From Thiohalobacter sp. (GTDB lineage: Bacteria > Pseudomonadota > Gammaproteobacteria > DSM-19610): a DNA stretch of 5,155 nucleotides. Every line of letters starts with the position of its first letter. The stretch's first letter is position 1. The DNA is taken from assembly GCA_027010005.1 (NCBI GenBank), contig JALVCM010000058.1, forward strand, positions 1 to 5,155, written 5' to 3'. Made by a program: the position numbers and the translations under genes. The notes beneath the pieces were generated by a model. The model made no database searches and had not been told where the DNA came from. It was given only the letters and a program-made list of their open reading frames with translations. This document shows positions 1 to 5,155 of this stretch, piece after piece.

Positions 1-111
1 CTCTGGCATTGCCAATACCATATTGTCTGGGTACCGAAGTATCGCTATAGAGTGCTGACAGGAGATGTTGCCAGAGAAATGCATAATTGCATCCAGGTGT
101 ATAGTAGTTGA
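1..111 (+). pseudogene. IS200/IS605-family transposase TnpA, N-terminal remnant (5' end outside window)
   Basis: Frame 1 reads 36 codons to a TGA at 109-111. The peptide contains HCQYHIVWVPKYRYRVL followed by a stretch resembling the IHNCIRVYS segment, which is characteristic of the N-terminal part of IS200-like TnpA (Y1 transposase, HUH superfamily). An intact TnpA is about 130-150 residues. The HUH motif and the catalytic tyrosine lie beyond the point where this frame stops, and I could not find them in any frame downstream, so the remnant should be inactive. The start lies outside the window, so upstream integrity is unknown. I infer an old insertion broken by deletion. The family assignment is fairly safe from the HIVW-PKYR signature; the exact IS is not identified. 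Confidence 0.75.
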
Positions 112-249
112 CTTCCACAAAGGACACGTTGGTTGTTTCGCGCAGGAATCCGGAGTTTGCCCTTGGGAAGGACTGTGTGGAACCGGCCTTCATCTGTGCA
201 CAGGACAACCGGCAATAACGGTGTAAGCCGGGAAACTCTGGTAAGAAAT

Positions 250-274
250 ATGCCACATGAGTCTCATATAGCAT
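250..274. repeat. 25-bp imperfect palindrome between transposase remnant and rpfF
   Basis: The palindrome is centred on 262, and 10 of 12 symmetric base pairs are complementary: inner arms ATGAG/CTCAT at 257-261 and 263-267, outer arms ATGC/GCAT at 250-253 and 271-274. No T-tract follows, so it is not a convincing intrinsic terminator. It could be a subterminal hairpin left by the IS200-like element, since that family has palindromic ends, or an operator upstream of rpfF, about 65 bp before the -10 box. The rest of 112-314 shows no recognisable gene. Short open frames there resemble nothing I know. Confidence 0.4.
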
Positions 275-314
275 GTTTCCAGAGACGTAAGGTGTATCAA
301 ATCTACAGCACGGG

Positions 315-343
315 GCAACACAATCGACTATGATGATTATAAT
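315..343 (+). promoter_or_regulatory. Candidate sigma70 promoter of rpfF
   Basis: A perfect TATAAT lies at 338-343. At 17-bp spacing the -35 position is GCAACA (315-320), a weak 3/6 match, so activation by a regulator would be plausible. A transcript would begin near 350 and leave about 30 nt of leader before the ATG at 381. This placement inside the longest reading frame argues against translation from the ATG at 330. It is read from consensus only. Confidence 0.45.
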
Positions 344-380
344 ATTTGCCCAGGCGGGCATCAGACTCAAGGGGGCAGGA

Positions 381-1274
381 ATGATCAGCATCATGGATAA
401 CAGTGTGCAACTGAAAAGCATCGAATTGGGCATCGACCGCGATCACCAGGCCATCCGCATCCGTTTTATGCATCCAGGACGTCCGGTAATCACTTCTTCG
501 TTTCTGAAAGACTTGCAAGCAGCACAGGATCTTATGGAGACTGTGTGTGAACAGGATCAGACGCGGGTTGCTTCAGAGCGGCTGCGCTATCTTGTTCTGA
601 GTTCCAGGCTGCCCGGCATCTTTTGTCTGGGCGGTGACCTCAAGTTGTTCCTTGAGCTGATCCGCAATGGCGATCGTGAGCACCTTACTGAATATGCCCA
701 CACTTGCATGGAGATCGCTCACAGAAACCTGTCTGGTGGCGACGCCAGGCTCTGTGTGATCTCGGTTGTGGAGGGAGAGGCGCTTGGGGGCGGTTTTGAA
801 ATGGCTCTTGCAGCAGATATGGTGATTGCGGAAAAACGCGCACGCTTCGGTTTCCCGGAAACTCAATTCGGTCTTTTCCCCGGCATGGGCGCTTTCAGCT
901 TTTTGGTGCGCCGCATCAGCCCGGCGCTGGCAAAACGCATGATCACCAGCGGCAATATCTACACCGCTGCCGAACTCTATGAAATGGGGGTTGTGGATCT
1001 GCTGGCCGAAGACGGCAAGGCAGAAGAGATGCTGCACCATTACATTAGACGGCGTCAGTCACGGGAGGGTGGCTATTTTGCCATGGACAAGATCATGGCG
1101 GAACACAATCCCGTTTCACGGGAAGAACTGTTCCGTATCGTGGATCTTTGGGTGGATACCGCGCTGGCGTTGTCCGAGAAAAATCTCACCATGATGCACT
1201 ATCTGTTAAAAGCCCAGAGCAAACGCTGGGATCCCAAGGCAGATGCCTCCCCTGTTTCGAGAATGCGAGCCTGA
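381..1274 (+). CDS. rpfF: RpfF-like DSF synthase (crotonase-superfamily enoyl-CoA hydratase/thioesterase homologue)
   Basis: This 297-residue cytoplasmic protein is close in length to Xanthomonas RpfF (289). RpfF converts 3-hydroxyacyl-ACP to cis-2-unsaturated fatty acid signals (DSF) by dehydration and thioester hydrolysis. Visible features are an N-terminal HPGRP segment, the oxyanion-hole region IFCLGGDLKLF (about 79-89), ALGGGFEMAL with catalytic Glu140, GFPETQFGLFPGMGAFSF with catalytic Glu160, and C-terminal VDLWVDTALALSEK. These two glutamates match Glu141 and Glu161 of Xanthomonas RpfF, offset by one, which supports the chosen start. The frame is open from ATG 330, but that codon has no ribosome binding site and a -10 box sits after it. 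ATG 381 follows AAGGGGGCAGGA; ATG 393 is also possible. The gene converges on rpfC with no spacer. As a crotonase it could act on another acyl thioester, but the RpfF-specific motifs and the adjacent rpfC make DSF synthase likely. Confidence 0.93.
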   Translation: MISIMDNSVQLKSIELGIDRDHQAIRIRFMHPGRPVITSSFLKDLQAAQDLMETVCEQDQTRVASERLRYLVLSSRLPGIFCLGGDLKLFLELIRNGDREHLTEYAHTCMEIAHRNLSGGDARLCVISVVEGEALGGGFEMALAADMVIAEKRARFGFPETQFGLFPGMGAFSFLVRRISPALAKRMITSGNIYTAAELYEMGVVDLLAEDGKAEEMLHHYIRRRQSREGGYFAMDKIMAEHNPVSREELFRIVDLWVDTALALSEKNLTMMHYLLKAQSKRWDPKADASPVSRMRA

Positions 1275-3839
1275 TCAGCTGACCACCCGTAGTTCCGGAC
1301 GAGGCTTTTTGAGACCAAACTGCACTGAAAGCTGATGCGCAGATTCCTGCACCAGTTCCTTCAATTGGTCTATCTGGGCGGGCTGCAGTCGCATGAACTC
1401 TTCTTCTGGCTGCAGCTCCAGTTGCTTTGAGGCCGCCTGCACTTGCAGTAAACCCACGTTAGCAGCGCTACCCCGCAGTGCATGTGCCATGTCTTTCATC
1501 CTGAAATAGTCACGGGACTCTACCGCTTTTCTCATATGGGTGAGCGTGTTCCTGGCATCTTCCAGGAAGCATTCCATGATACGTTCCACCAGTCCTATGC
1601 CGGTATCCAGGGATCTCAACTCTTCTATCTTGCCGGAATCCACCACGGGCAGCTCATTCGTGGGTACCGATGTCGCTACCGCCTGCTCTTCAGGAGGAAC
1701 ACGGTCCTTACCACTGGTCAGCCGCTCGATAGTATCGAGCAGCTGTCGGCTGTCGATAGGCTTGGAAAGAATGGTTTCTATGCCCGCATCCTGACAGGCG
1801 ATTCGGGTGGCTTCGGTAACATCGGCAGTAATGATGGCAAAAGGAATCGCCTCATCATTGGCATGGGCAAAGCGGTACATCTGAAATGTATCGATACCAT
1901 TCATATCCGGCATATGCATGTCCACAAGCGCAACATCGAAATCCCCGGCTTCCACCGCTTCCAAAAAGGTTTCACCGCTATGGGTTTCTACGACATGGTG
2001 CCCGGCATTGCTCAGCATTTTCGACAGGATGAGGCGATTGGTGCTGTTGTCGTCCGCAATTAGAATATTCAGTGGATGAACCCCGTTTTCTGGTTCACTA
2101 AGTATGTTTTCACCGGGATCGTAGGCGAAGTGTACGGAATGCAGTGCGTTGAAAAGTTCTTCCTCGCTTTTTACCCGCACCAGATGTGATGACAGCCGCT
2201 CATGCTCTTCGCCGATGGGGGAGGAGGGCGCTTCATTTTTCAGGTCGACAACCACTATGGTAAGATCGTTGCAAATCAGGCTTTCCCGGCGCCAGCGTTC
2301 CAGGGAGAACGCCATGGTATTGAAAAATGCCCCATCCATCACAACGGCGGCAATGGGCGTGCATTCCCGGGAAGCATTGCGCAACAATTGTTCCGCCCGG
2401 GTGACATCCATTGCGGAAAGCACATTGATGCCCCATTCCTGCAGGCGCAAGCTGACAGCCGCCTCGCTCTCTTTATCCCTGGTCAGAAAAAGCACGGTAC
2501 GGCCTATCATCGGCAGTTGATCATCCCCACTGGAAGCAGCATTGTCCCGCAGCAGGGGTAGAGTAAAGCGGAAAGTAGTGCCCTCGCCGGGCACACTCTC
2601 CAGAGACAACTCTCCGCCCATGAGTTCAATAAGATCCCGCGCAATGGTAATGCCCAGGCCAGTACCGCCAAAACGGCGGGAAGTGCTGCTTTCAGCCTGC
2701 ACGAAGGGCTCAAGTATTTTTTCCTGTTGATCCAGGGGGATGCCGATACCGGTATCCCGGACACTGAATTGAAGCGCTATGGAATCGGAAGTGGTATCGC
2801 TGGAGAGCATTTCGCAGCGCAGCTCCACTTCTCCTTCATCCGTAAATTTGATGGCATTGCCTAACAGATTGATAAGCACCTGTTTCATATGATGCTCATC
2901 ACCTCTTAGCCGGTAGGGAATTCGTGGATCTATGGTGCGTATCAGGCGCACTCCCTTTTTTTGCGCCTGGATATCCATCGTGTGAGTAAGCGAGCTGATA
3001 AATTCATGTAAATCAAAGGATACTGTTTCACACGTCAGTTTATTGGCCTCAATTTTGGATAGGTCGAGAATCTTGTTGACAAGGCGCATCAGGGTAGAAC
3101 TGGAGTGATTGATGATCTCCACGAAATGCCTGTCATCATCCGGTAATTTTCTTTCTTGTAGCAGTTCCGCGGCACCGATTATGCCGTTGAGAGGAGTGCG
3201 GATTTCGTGGCTCATATTGGCTAGAAACTGGCTTTTGGCTTGGTTGGCATTCTCTGCGGCAAGCTGGGCATTGCGCAGGCGCTGGGCGAGGGCGGCGGCG
3301 TAGGCAGGTAAGACTAGTAGTGATACCAACAAGCCAATCCCCAGAGAGAAGTGTGATTGCCAATATTTTGAAATGGCTAGTACTGCTGAAAATCCTAAAA
3401 CTGATAGGGTGCTGGAAAGGTAGAGGTATCTGATACCGTATCTTAGGGTATTTCCAAACGTTATCCAAAGGTATACTGGAAACCAAGGAGCTCCCAAACC
3501 TTCGGTCAGCATAAGCCCATAAGAAAACCAGCCTATATCATAAATAATACTGACTATTCGCCTGACACGGTGTTTTTTGGGCCATAAAAAAGTGGTAAGG
3601 TAAATTACTAACGATCCCACCAAAAAGAAACCTACAAACGCCCACAATCCATTTGACCATAGGATGCCAGTAGCGTCTTTATTATCTACTGATAATAAAT
3701 ATGATAAAAAACATATAGTTATAATAACCCTAAGAATTGCCTGTTCTCTCTCACTGCGTATTGGATCATCTGGTTTGCCCAAGATAATTTGAACCAGCGT
3801 CTTATCGACTCCATTTTGTTTTGAATCTTTCATTTGCAT
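1275..3839 (-). CDS. rpfC: RpfC-like hybrid sensor histidine kinase (membrane sensor-HisKA-HATPase-REC-REC-HPt)
   Basis: This 854-residue inner-membrane kinase is likely the DSF sensor. In Xanthomonas RpfC (726 residues) signal binding triggers phosphorelay, and the receiver domain binds and restrains RpfF. Visible here are a short N-terminal tail and about six hydrophobic segments (about 35-52, 62-85, 94-112, 116-133, 138-158, 165-187). The [10 protein letters not shown] stretch is RpfC-like. HisKA follows with [10 protein letters not shown] and phospho-His211. HATPase has N-box Asn328, G1 DTGIGIP (362-368) and G2 GGTGLG (391-396). A degenerate receiver spans about 445-570. A canonical receiver spans about 591-708, with Asp596/Asp597, phospho-acceptor Asp640, Thr671 and Lys693. 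A C-terminal HPt carries [13 protein letters not shown] with His786. The longest frame is kept; Met3 (ATG at 3833-3831) has better AGTAGGG spacing and may be the true start. The gene converges on rpfF and diverges from the ACP gene. The sensor-coding end is distinctly AT-rich. Confidence 0.92.
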   Translation of the reverse strand: MQMKDSKQNGVDKTLVQIILGKPDDPIRSEREQAILRVIITICFLSYLLSVDNKDATGILWSNGLWAFVGFFLVGSLVIYLTTFLWPKKHRVRRIVSIIYDIGWFSYGLMLTEGLGAPWFPVYLWITFGNTLRYGIRYLYLSSTLSVLGFSAVLAISKYWQSHFSLGIGLLVSLLVLPAYAAALAQRLRNAQLAAENANQAKSQFLANMSHEIRTPLNGIIGAAELLQERKLPDDDRHFVEIINHSSSTLMRLVNKILDLSKIEANKLTCETVSFDLHEFISSLTHTMDIQAQKKGVRLIRTIDPRIPYRLRGDEHHMKQVLINLLGNAIKFTDEGEVELRCEMLSSDTTSDSIALQFSVRDTGIGIPLDQQEKILEPFVQAESSTSRRFGGTGLGITIARDLIELMGGELSLESVPGEGTTFRFTLPLLRDNAASSGDDQLPMIGRTVLFLTRDKESEAAVSLRLQEWGINVLSAMDVTRAEQLLRNASRECTPIAAVVMDGAFFNTMAFSLERWRRESLICNDLTIVVVDLKNEAPSSPIGEEHERLSSHLVRVKSEEELFNALHSVHFAYDPGENILSEPENGVHPLNILIADDNSTNRLILSKMLSNAGHHVVETHSGETFLEAVEAGDFDVALVDMHMPDMNGIDTFQMYRFAHANDEAIPFAIITADVTEATRIACQDAGIETILSKPIDSRQLLDTIERLTSGKDRVPPEEQAVATSVPTNELPVVDSGKIEELRSLDTGIGLVERIMECFLEDARNTLTHMRKAVESRDYFRMKDMAHALRGSAANVGLLQVQAASKQLELQPEEEFMRLQPAQIDQLKELVQESAHQLSVQFGLKKPRPELRVVS

Positions 3840-3855
3840 ACCCTACTTTACTATT

Positions 3856-3867
3856 TCGTTCGAACGA
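3856..3867. promoter_or_regulatory. 12-bp perfect palindrome upstream of rpfC start
   Basis: TCGTTCGAACGA is perfectly self-complementary and lies 16 bp before the first ATG of rpfC. A dimeric regulator site is the natural reading. The position, inside the presumed 5' leader, would suit repression. The binding protein is unknown, and chance occurrence cannot be excluded for a 12-mer. Confidence 0.35.
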
Positions 3868-3903
3868 TAGCCTGCTATGATCCTAGCGCTCCAACCACGA
3901 TAA

Positions 3904-3995
3904 GAGCAATAGTAGTGCCTATTGACATTAAACACCAATAAGCCATTGTTTATCAAGAAGTATTTTTGAACAAGTTCATGGCATCACTATTGCTC
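3904..3995. repeat. Inverted 10-bp repeat pair (GAGCAATAGT / ACTATTGCTC) with a third half-copy
   Basis: GAGCAATAGT at 3904-3913 is the exact reverse complement of ACTATTGCTC at 3986-3995, 72 bp apart. A third element, CTATTG at 3919-3924, pairs with CAATAG at 3907-3912 as a 6-bp stem with a 6-nt loop. The three copies bracket the candidate rpfC promoter. This arrangement could be spaced operator sites for a regulator of the divergent region. It is inferred from symmetry only. Confidence 0.4.
3927..3956 (-). promoter_or_regulatory. Candidate sigma70 promoter of rpfC
   Basis: On the minus strand TTGATA (complement of 3951-3956, 5/6 to consensus) is followed after 18 bp by TTTAAT (complement of 3927-3932, 5/6). 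A transcript would start near 3920 and leave about 80 nt of leader carrying the 12-bp palindrome. A second, weaker pairing of TTGCTC with TAGGAT lies nearer the gene. Neither is proven. Confidence 0.35.
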
Positions 3996-4102
3996 AATAC
4001 CTTGTTGACGGGCTCTTTCATATCGATTCCTGACAAAAAACGTGACGAATCGCCAACAATCACCCAAGTCAATGAAGAAAAAACACACACAATCCCTTAT
4101 GC

Positions 4103-4126
4103 TATCAATCGGCAGTTACATTGATA
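4103..4126. repeat. Inverted repeat TATCAAT-N10-ATTGATA upstream of ACP gene
   Basis: Two perfect 7-bp arms (4103-4109 and 4120-4126) are separated by 10 bp and lie 55 bp before the ACP start codon. The centre-to-centre spacing of 17 bp is longer than one helical turn. It may be an operator for the ACP-KAS operon. No T-run follows, so it does not look like a terminator. Confidence 0.35.
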
Positions 4127-4181
4127 ACTTGAGTCTTTATTTAGTCAAGGCGGAAAGCCCAACAGGATCAGACAAACCCAA

Positions 4182-4427
4182 ATGAAAGAAGCCGTTGAAC
4201 AAGCCCTGAAAGAATCCATCGCCCGGCAAAAGATGCTGGCAGTGGAAGATATCTCTCTCGACTCCTCCCTCGAGGAACTCGATATTTCTTCTCTGGATGC
4301 CATTTCCCTGGTCTTCGATATCGAAGACCAGTATGGCGTGGAAGTGCCGAACGAGGAGCTGAAAAAGCTGCGTACGGTGCGCGATATCGTGGAGGGGGTA
4401 AACCAACTGCTGACTGAGCAGACATGA
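4182..4427 (+). CDS. Acyl carrier protein
   Basis: This small acidic cytoplasmic protein of 81 residues has the usual ACP length and carries growing acyl chains on a 4'-phosphopantetheine arm. The attachment serine is Ser37 in LDISSLDAISLVFDIED, which aligns with the canonical GADSLD motif and its helix II. The residue before it is Ser36 instead of the usual Asp. GVEVPNEELKKLRTVRDIV matches the helix III-IV region. The start at 4182 places Ser37 where ACPs have it (36-37). The ribosome binding site is weak: CAGGA about 14 nt upstream. The stop overlaps the next start as ATGA, so it is translationally coupled to the condensing enzyme. It looks like a specialised pathway ACP rather than housekeeping AcpP, because it differs at the DSL motif and neighbours a NodE-like synthase, not fabD/fabG. 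The NodF/NodE pair of rhizobia is an organisational analogue. Confidence 0.9.
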   Translation: MKEAVEQALKESIARQKMLAVEDISLDSSLEELDISSLDAISLVFDIEDQYGVEVPNEELKKLRTVRDIVEGVNQLLTEQT

Positions 4428-5155
4428 GCCAGGCCATAGCTATCACCGGACTGGGATGCATTTCCAGCCTGGGCCATACCGTTGCCGATAGCTGGGAAAC
4501 GCTTTCCCGCGGCGTCAGCGCGATTGGATCATTGTCCGGTTTTGAAGAAACCGGCCTGAAAGTGGCGTCCGCTGCCCAGGTGCGGAACTATTCGCCGGAA
4601 ACAAGCTTTCAGCCTACACGGCTAGGGCTGTTGGACCGTCATGCCCAGTTTGCCCTGATCGCGGCCCGGGAAGCCGTGGAAAATGCTGGACTCGAAGCTT
4701 CAGACCTGAAAGCCTCAGCGGTCATCATCGGCACTGGCTGCGGTGGCAAGGAGACGGACGAACTTACTTACCAGAAGCTGTACCGGGATCAGAAAAACCG
4801 CGTACACCCTTTCACCATTCCCCGTGGCATGCCCTCCGCGGCGGCCAGCCAGGTGAGCATGGAAATGGGCGTCCAGGGACCCTGTTTCACCCTTTCCAGC
4901 GCTTGTGCTTCCAGCAACCATGCGGTGGCCCAGGCCGTGCTCATGATCCGCTCGGGCATAGTGGACGTGGCTGTAGCAGGTGGTACAGACGCGCCTTTCA
5001 CTTATGGATTGCTCAAGTCATGGGAAGCACTGCGGGTGCTGTCCCCGGACACCTGTCGGCCTTTCAGCGCCGATCGCAAGGGGCTGGTGCTGGGGGAAGG
5101 CGCGGGAATCGTGGTCTTGGAGTCTCTGGAACATGCACAGCGGCGTGGTGCAACA
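4424..5155 (+). CDS. Beta-ketoacyl-ACP synthase, FabF/NodE-like (3' end outside window)
   Basis: An open frame of 244 codons starts with MSQAIAITGLGCISSLG and runs past the window edge; a complete enzyme would be about 400-420 residues. It catalyses decarboxylative Claisen condensation of malonyl-ACP with an acyl chain. The nucleophile is Cys161 in TLSSACASSNHA, close to Cys163 of E. coli FabF. Other thiolase-fold motifs are IIGTGCGGKETDE, PRGMPSAAASQVSMEMG, AVAGGTDAP, RPFSADRKGLVLGEGAG and VVLESLEHAQRRG. The two active-site histidines fall beyond the window, so catalytic completeness cannot be checked. Its ATG overlaps the ACP stop by 4 bp, indicating an operon and likely a matched ACP-KAS pair. 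The sequence feels closer to the NodE/secondary-metabolism branch of KAS II than to housekeeping FabF. This is recall-based and moderate. Confidence 0.92.
   Translation, partial: MSQAIAITGLGCISSLGHTVADSWETLSRGVSAIGSLSGFEETGLKVASAAQVRNYSPETSFQPTRLGLLDRHAQFALIAAREAVENAGLEASDLKASAVIIGTGCGGKETDELTYQKLYRDQKNRVHPFTIPRGMPSAAASQVSMEMGVQGPCFTLSSACASSNHAVAQAVLMIRSGIVDVAVAGGTDAPFTYGLLKSWEALRVLSPDTCRPFSADRKGLVLGEGAGIVVLESLEHAQRRGAT

Larger units (their letters stand above)
3840..4181. other. Divergent intergenic region between rpfC and the ACP gene
   Basis: These 342 bp contain no open frame that I would call a gene. They are AT-rich, with A-runs near 4035-4041 and 4076-4083. They must hold the start signals for rpfC leftward and the ACP operon rightward. 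I list separately a candidate rpfC promoter, a 12-bp palindrome, a pair of 10-bp inverted repeats with a third partial copy, and a TATCAAT inverted repeat. A consensus TTGACA at 3922-3927 has no good -10 at 16-18 bp, and I could not assign a clear promoter to the ACP gene. No terminator, tRNA or riboswitch was recognised. Confidence 0.6.

Noticed and set aside
112..330. Possible group II intron or other structured RNA next to the IS remnant
   Set aside because: No domain V-like hairpin, no intron boundary motif and no reverse transcriptase fragment could be found.
133..333. 66-residue open frame between the transposase remnant and rpfF
   Set aside because: No recognisable domain, no clear ribosome binding site, basic and Cys/Trp-scattered composition typical of chance frames.
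573..1040. 155-residue antisense frame inside rpfF
   Set aside because: Lies opposite a strongly conserved enzyme whose motifs explain the sequence; its protein shows no family features.
1482..2063. 193-residue frame opposite the rpfC receiver and HPt region
   Set aside because: Shadow of the rpfC coding strand; the rpfC motifs on the minus strand are unambiguous.
3922..3950. TTGACA at 3922-3927 as a rightward promoter for the ACP gene
   Set aside because: Sequence at 16-18 bp spacing has no acceptable -10 box, and a start there would leave over 200 nt of leader.
4070..4093. A-rich and CA-repeat stretch as a possible binding array or slippage repeat
   Set aside because: Too short and irregular; better seen as ordinary AT-rich upstream sequence.
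4137..4477. Minus-strand frames of 89-110 residues across the ACP gene
   Set aside because: They are complements of the ACP and KAS start; Ser-rich or low-complexity products without motifs.

Overview
The window most resembles a chromosomal segment of a proteobacterium, probably a gammaproteobacterium. It encodes the two core proteins of a diffusible signal factor (DSF) quorum-sensing system of the Rpf type known from Xanthomonadaceae. Base composition is mixed: about 58% GC by hand count in the kinase core and about 38% in the sensor end of the same gene. That argues against a typical GC-rich Xanthomonas genome. No species can be named from this sequence alone.

Layout. Positions 1-111 hold the decayed N-terminal part of an IS200/IS605-type TnpA transposase. 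Positions 112-380 carry no recognisable gene, but contain a 25-bp imperfect palindrome and a good -10 box (TATAAT) just ahead of the next gene. Positions 381-1274 (+) encode an RpfF-like DSF synthase of the crotonase superfamily, with both catalytic glutamates. Positions 1275-3839 (-) encode an RpfC-like membrane hybrid histidine kinase: membrane sensor, HisKA, HATPase, a degenerate receiver, a canonical receiver and an HPt domain. The two genes converge with no spacer, and their stop codons together form TGATCA.

A 342-bp AT-rich divergent intergenic region (3840-4181) with several inverted repeats separates rpfC from an acyl carrier protein gene (4182-4427, +). The ACP gene overlaps by 4 bp the start of a FabF/NodE-like beta-ketoacyl-ACP synthase gene that runs off the window end (4424-5155, +).

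How the parts may work together. In the known system RpfF makes a cis-2-unsaturated fatty acid from 3-hydroxyacyl-ACP, and RpfC senses it and also restrains RpfF through its receiver domain. Here the synthase/sensor pair sits beside a dedicated-looking ACP plus condensing enzyme. This raises the possibility, which is inference only, that the ACP-KAS pair builds a special acyl chain for the signal or belongs to a pathway the signal controls. The usual HD-GYP output partner RpfG is not seen in the window.
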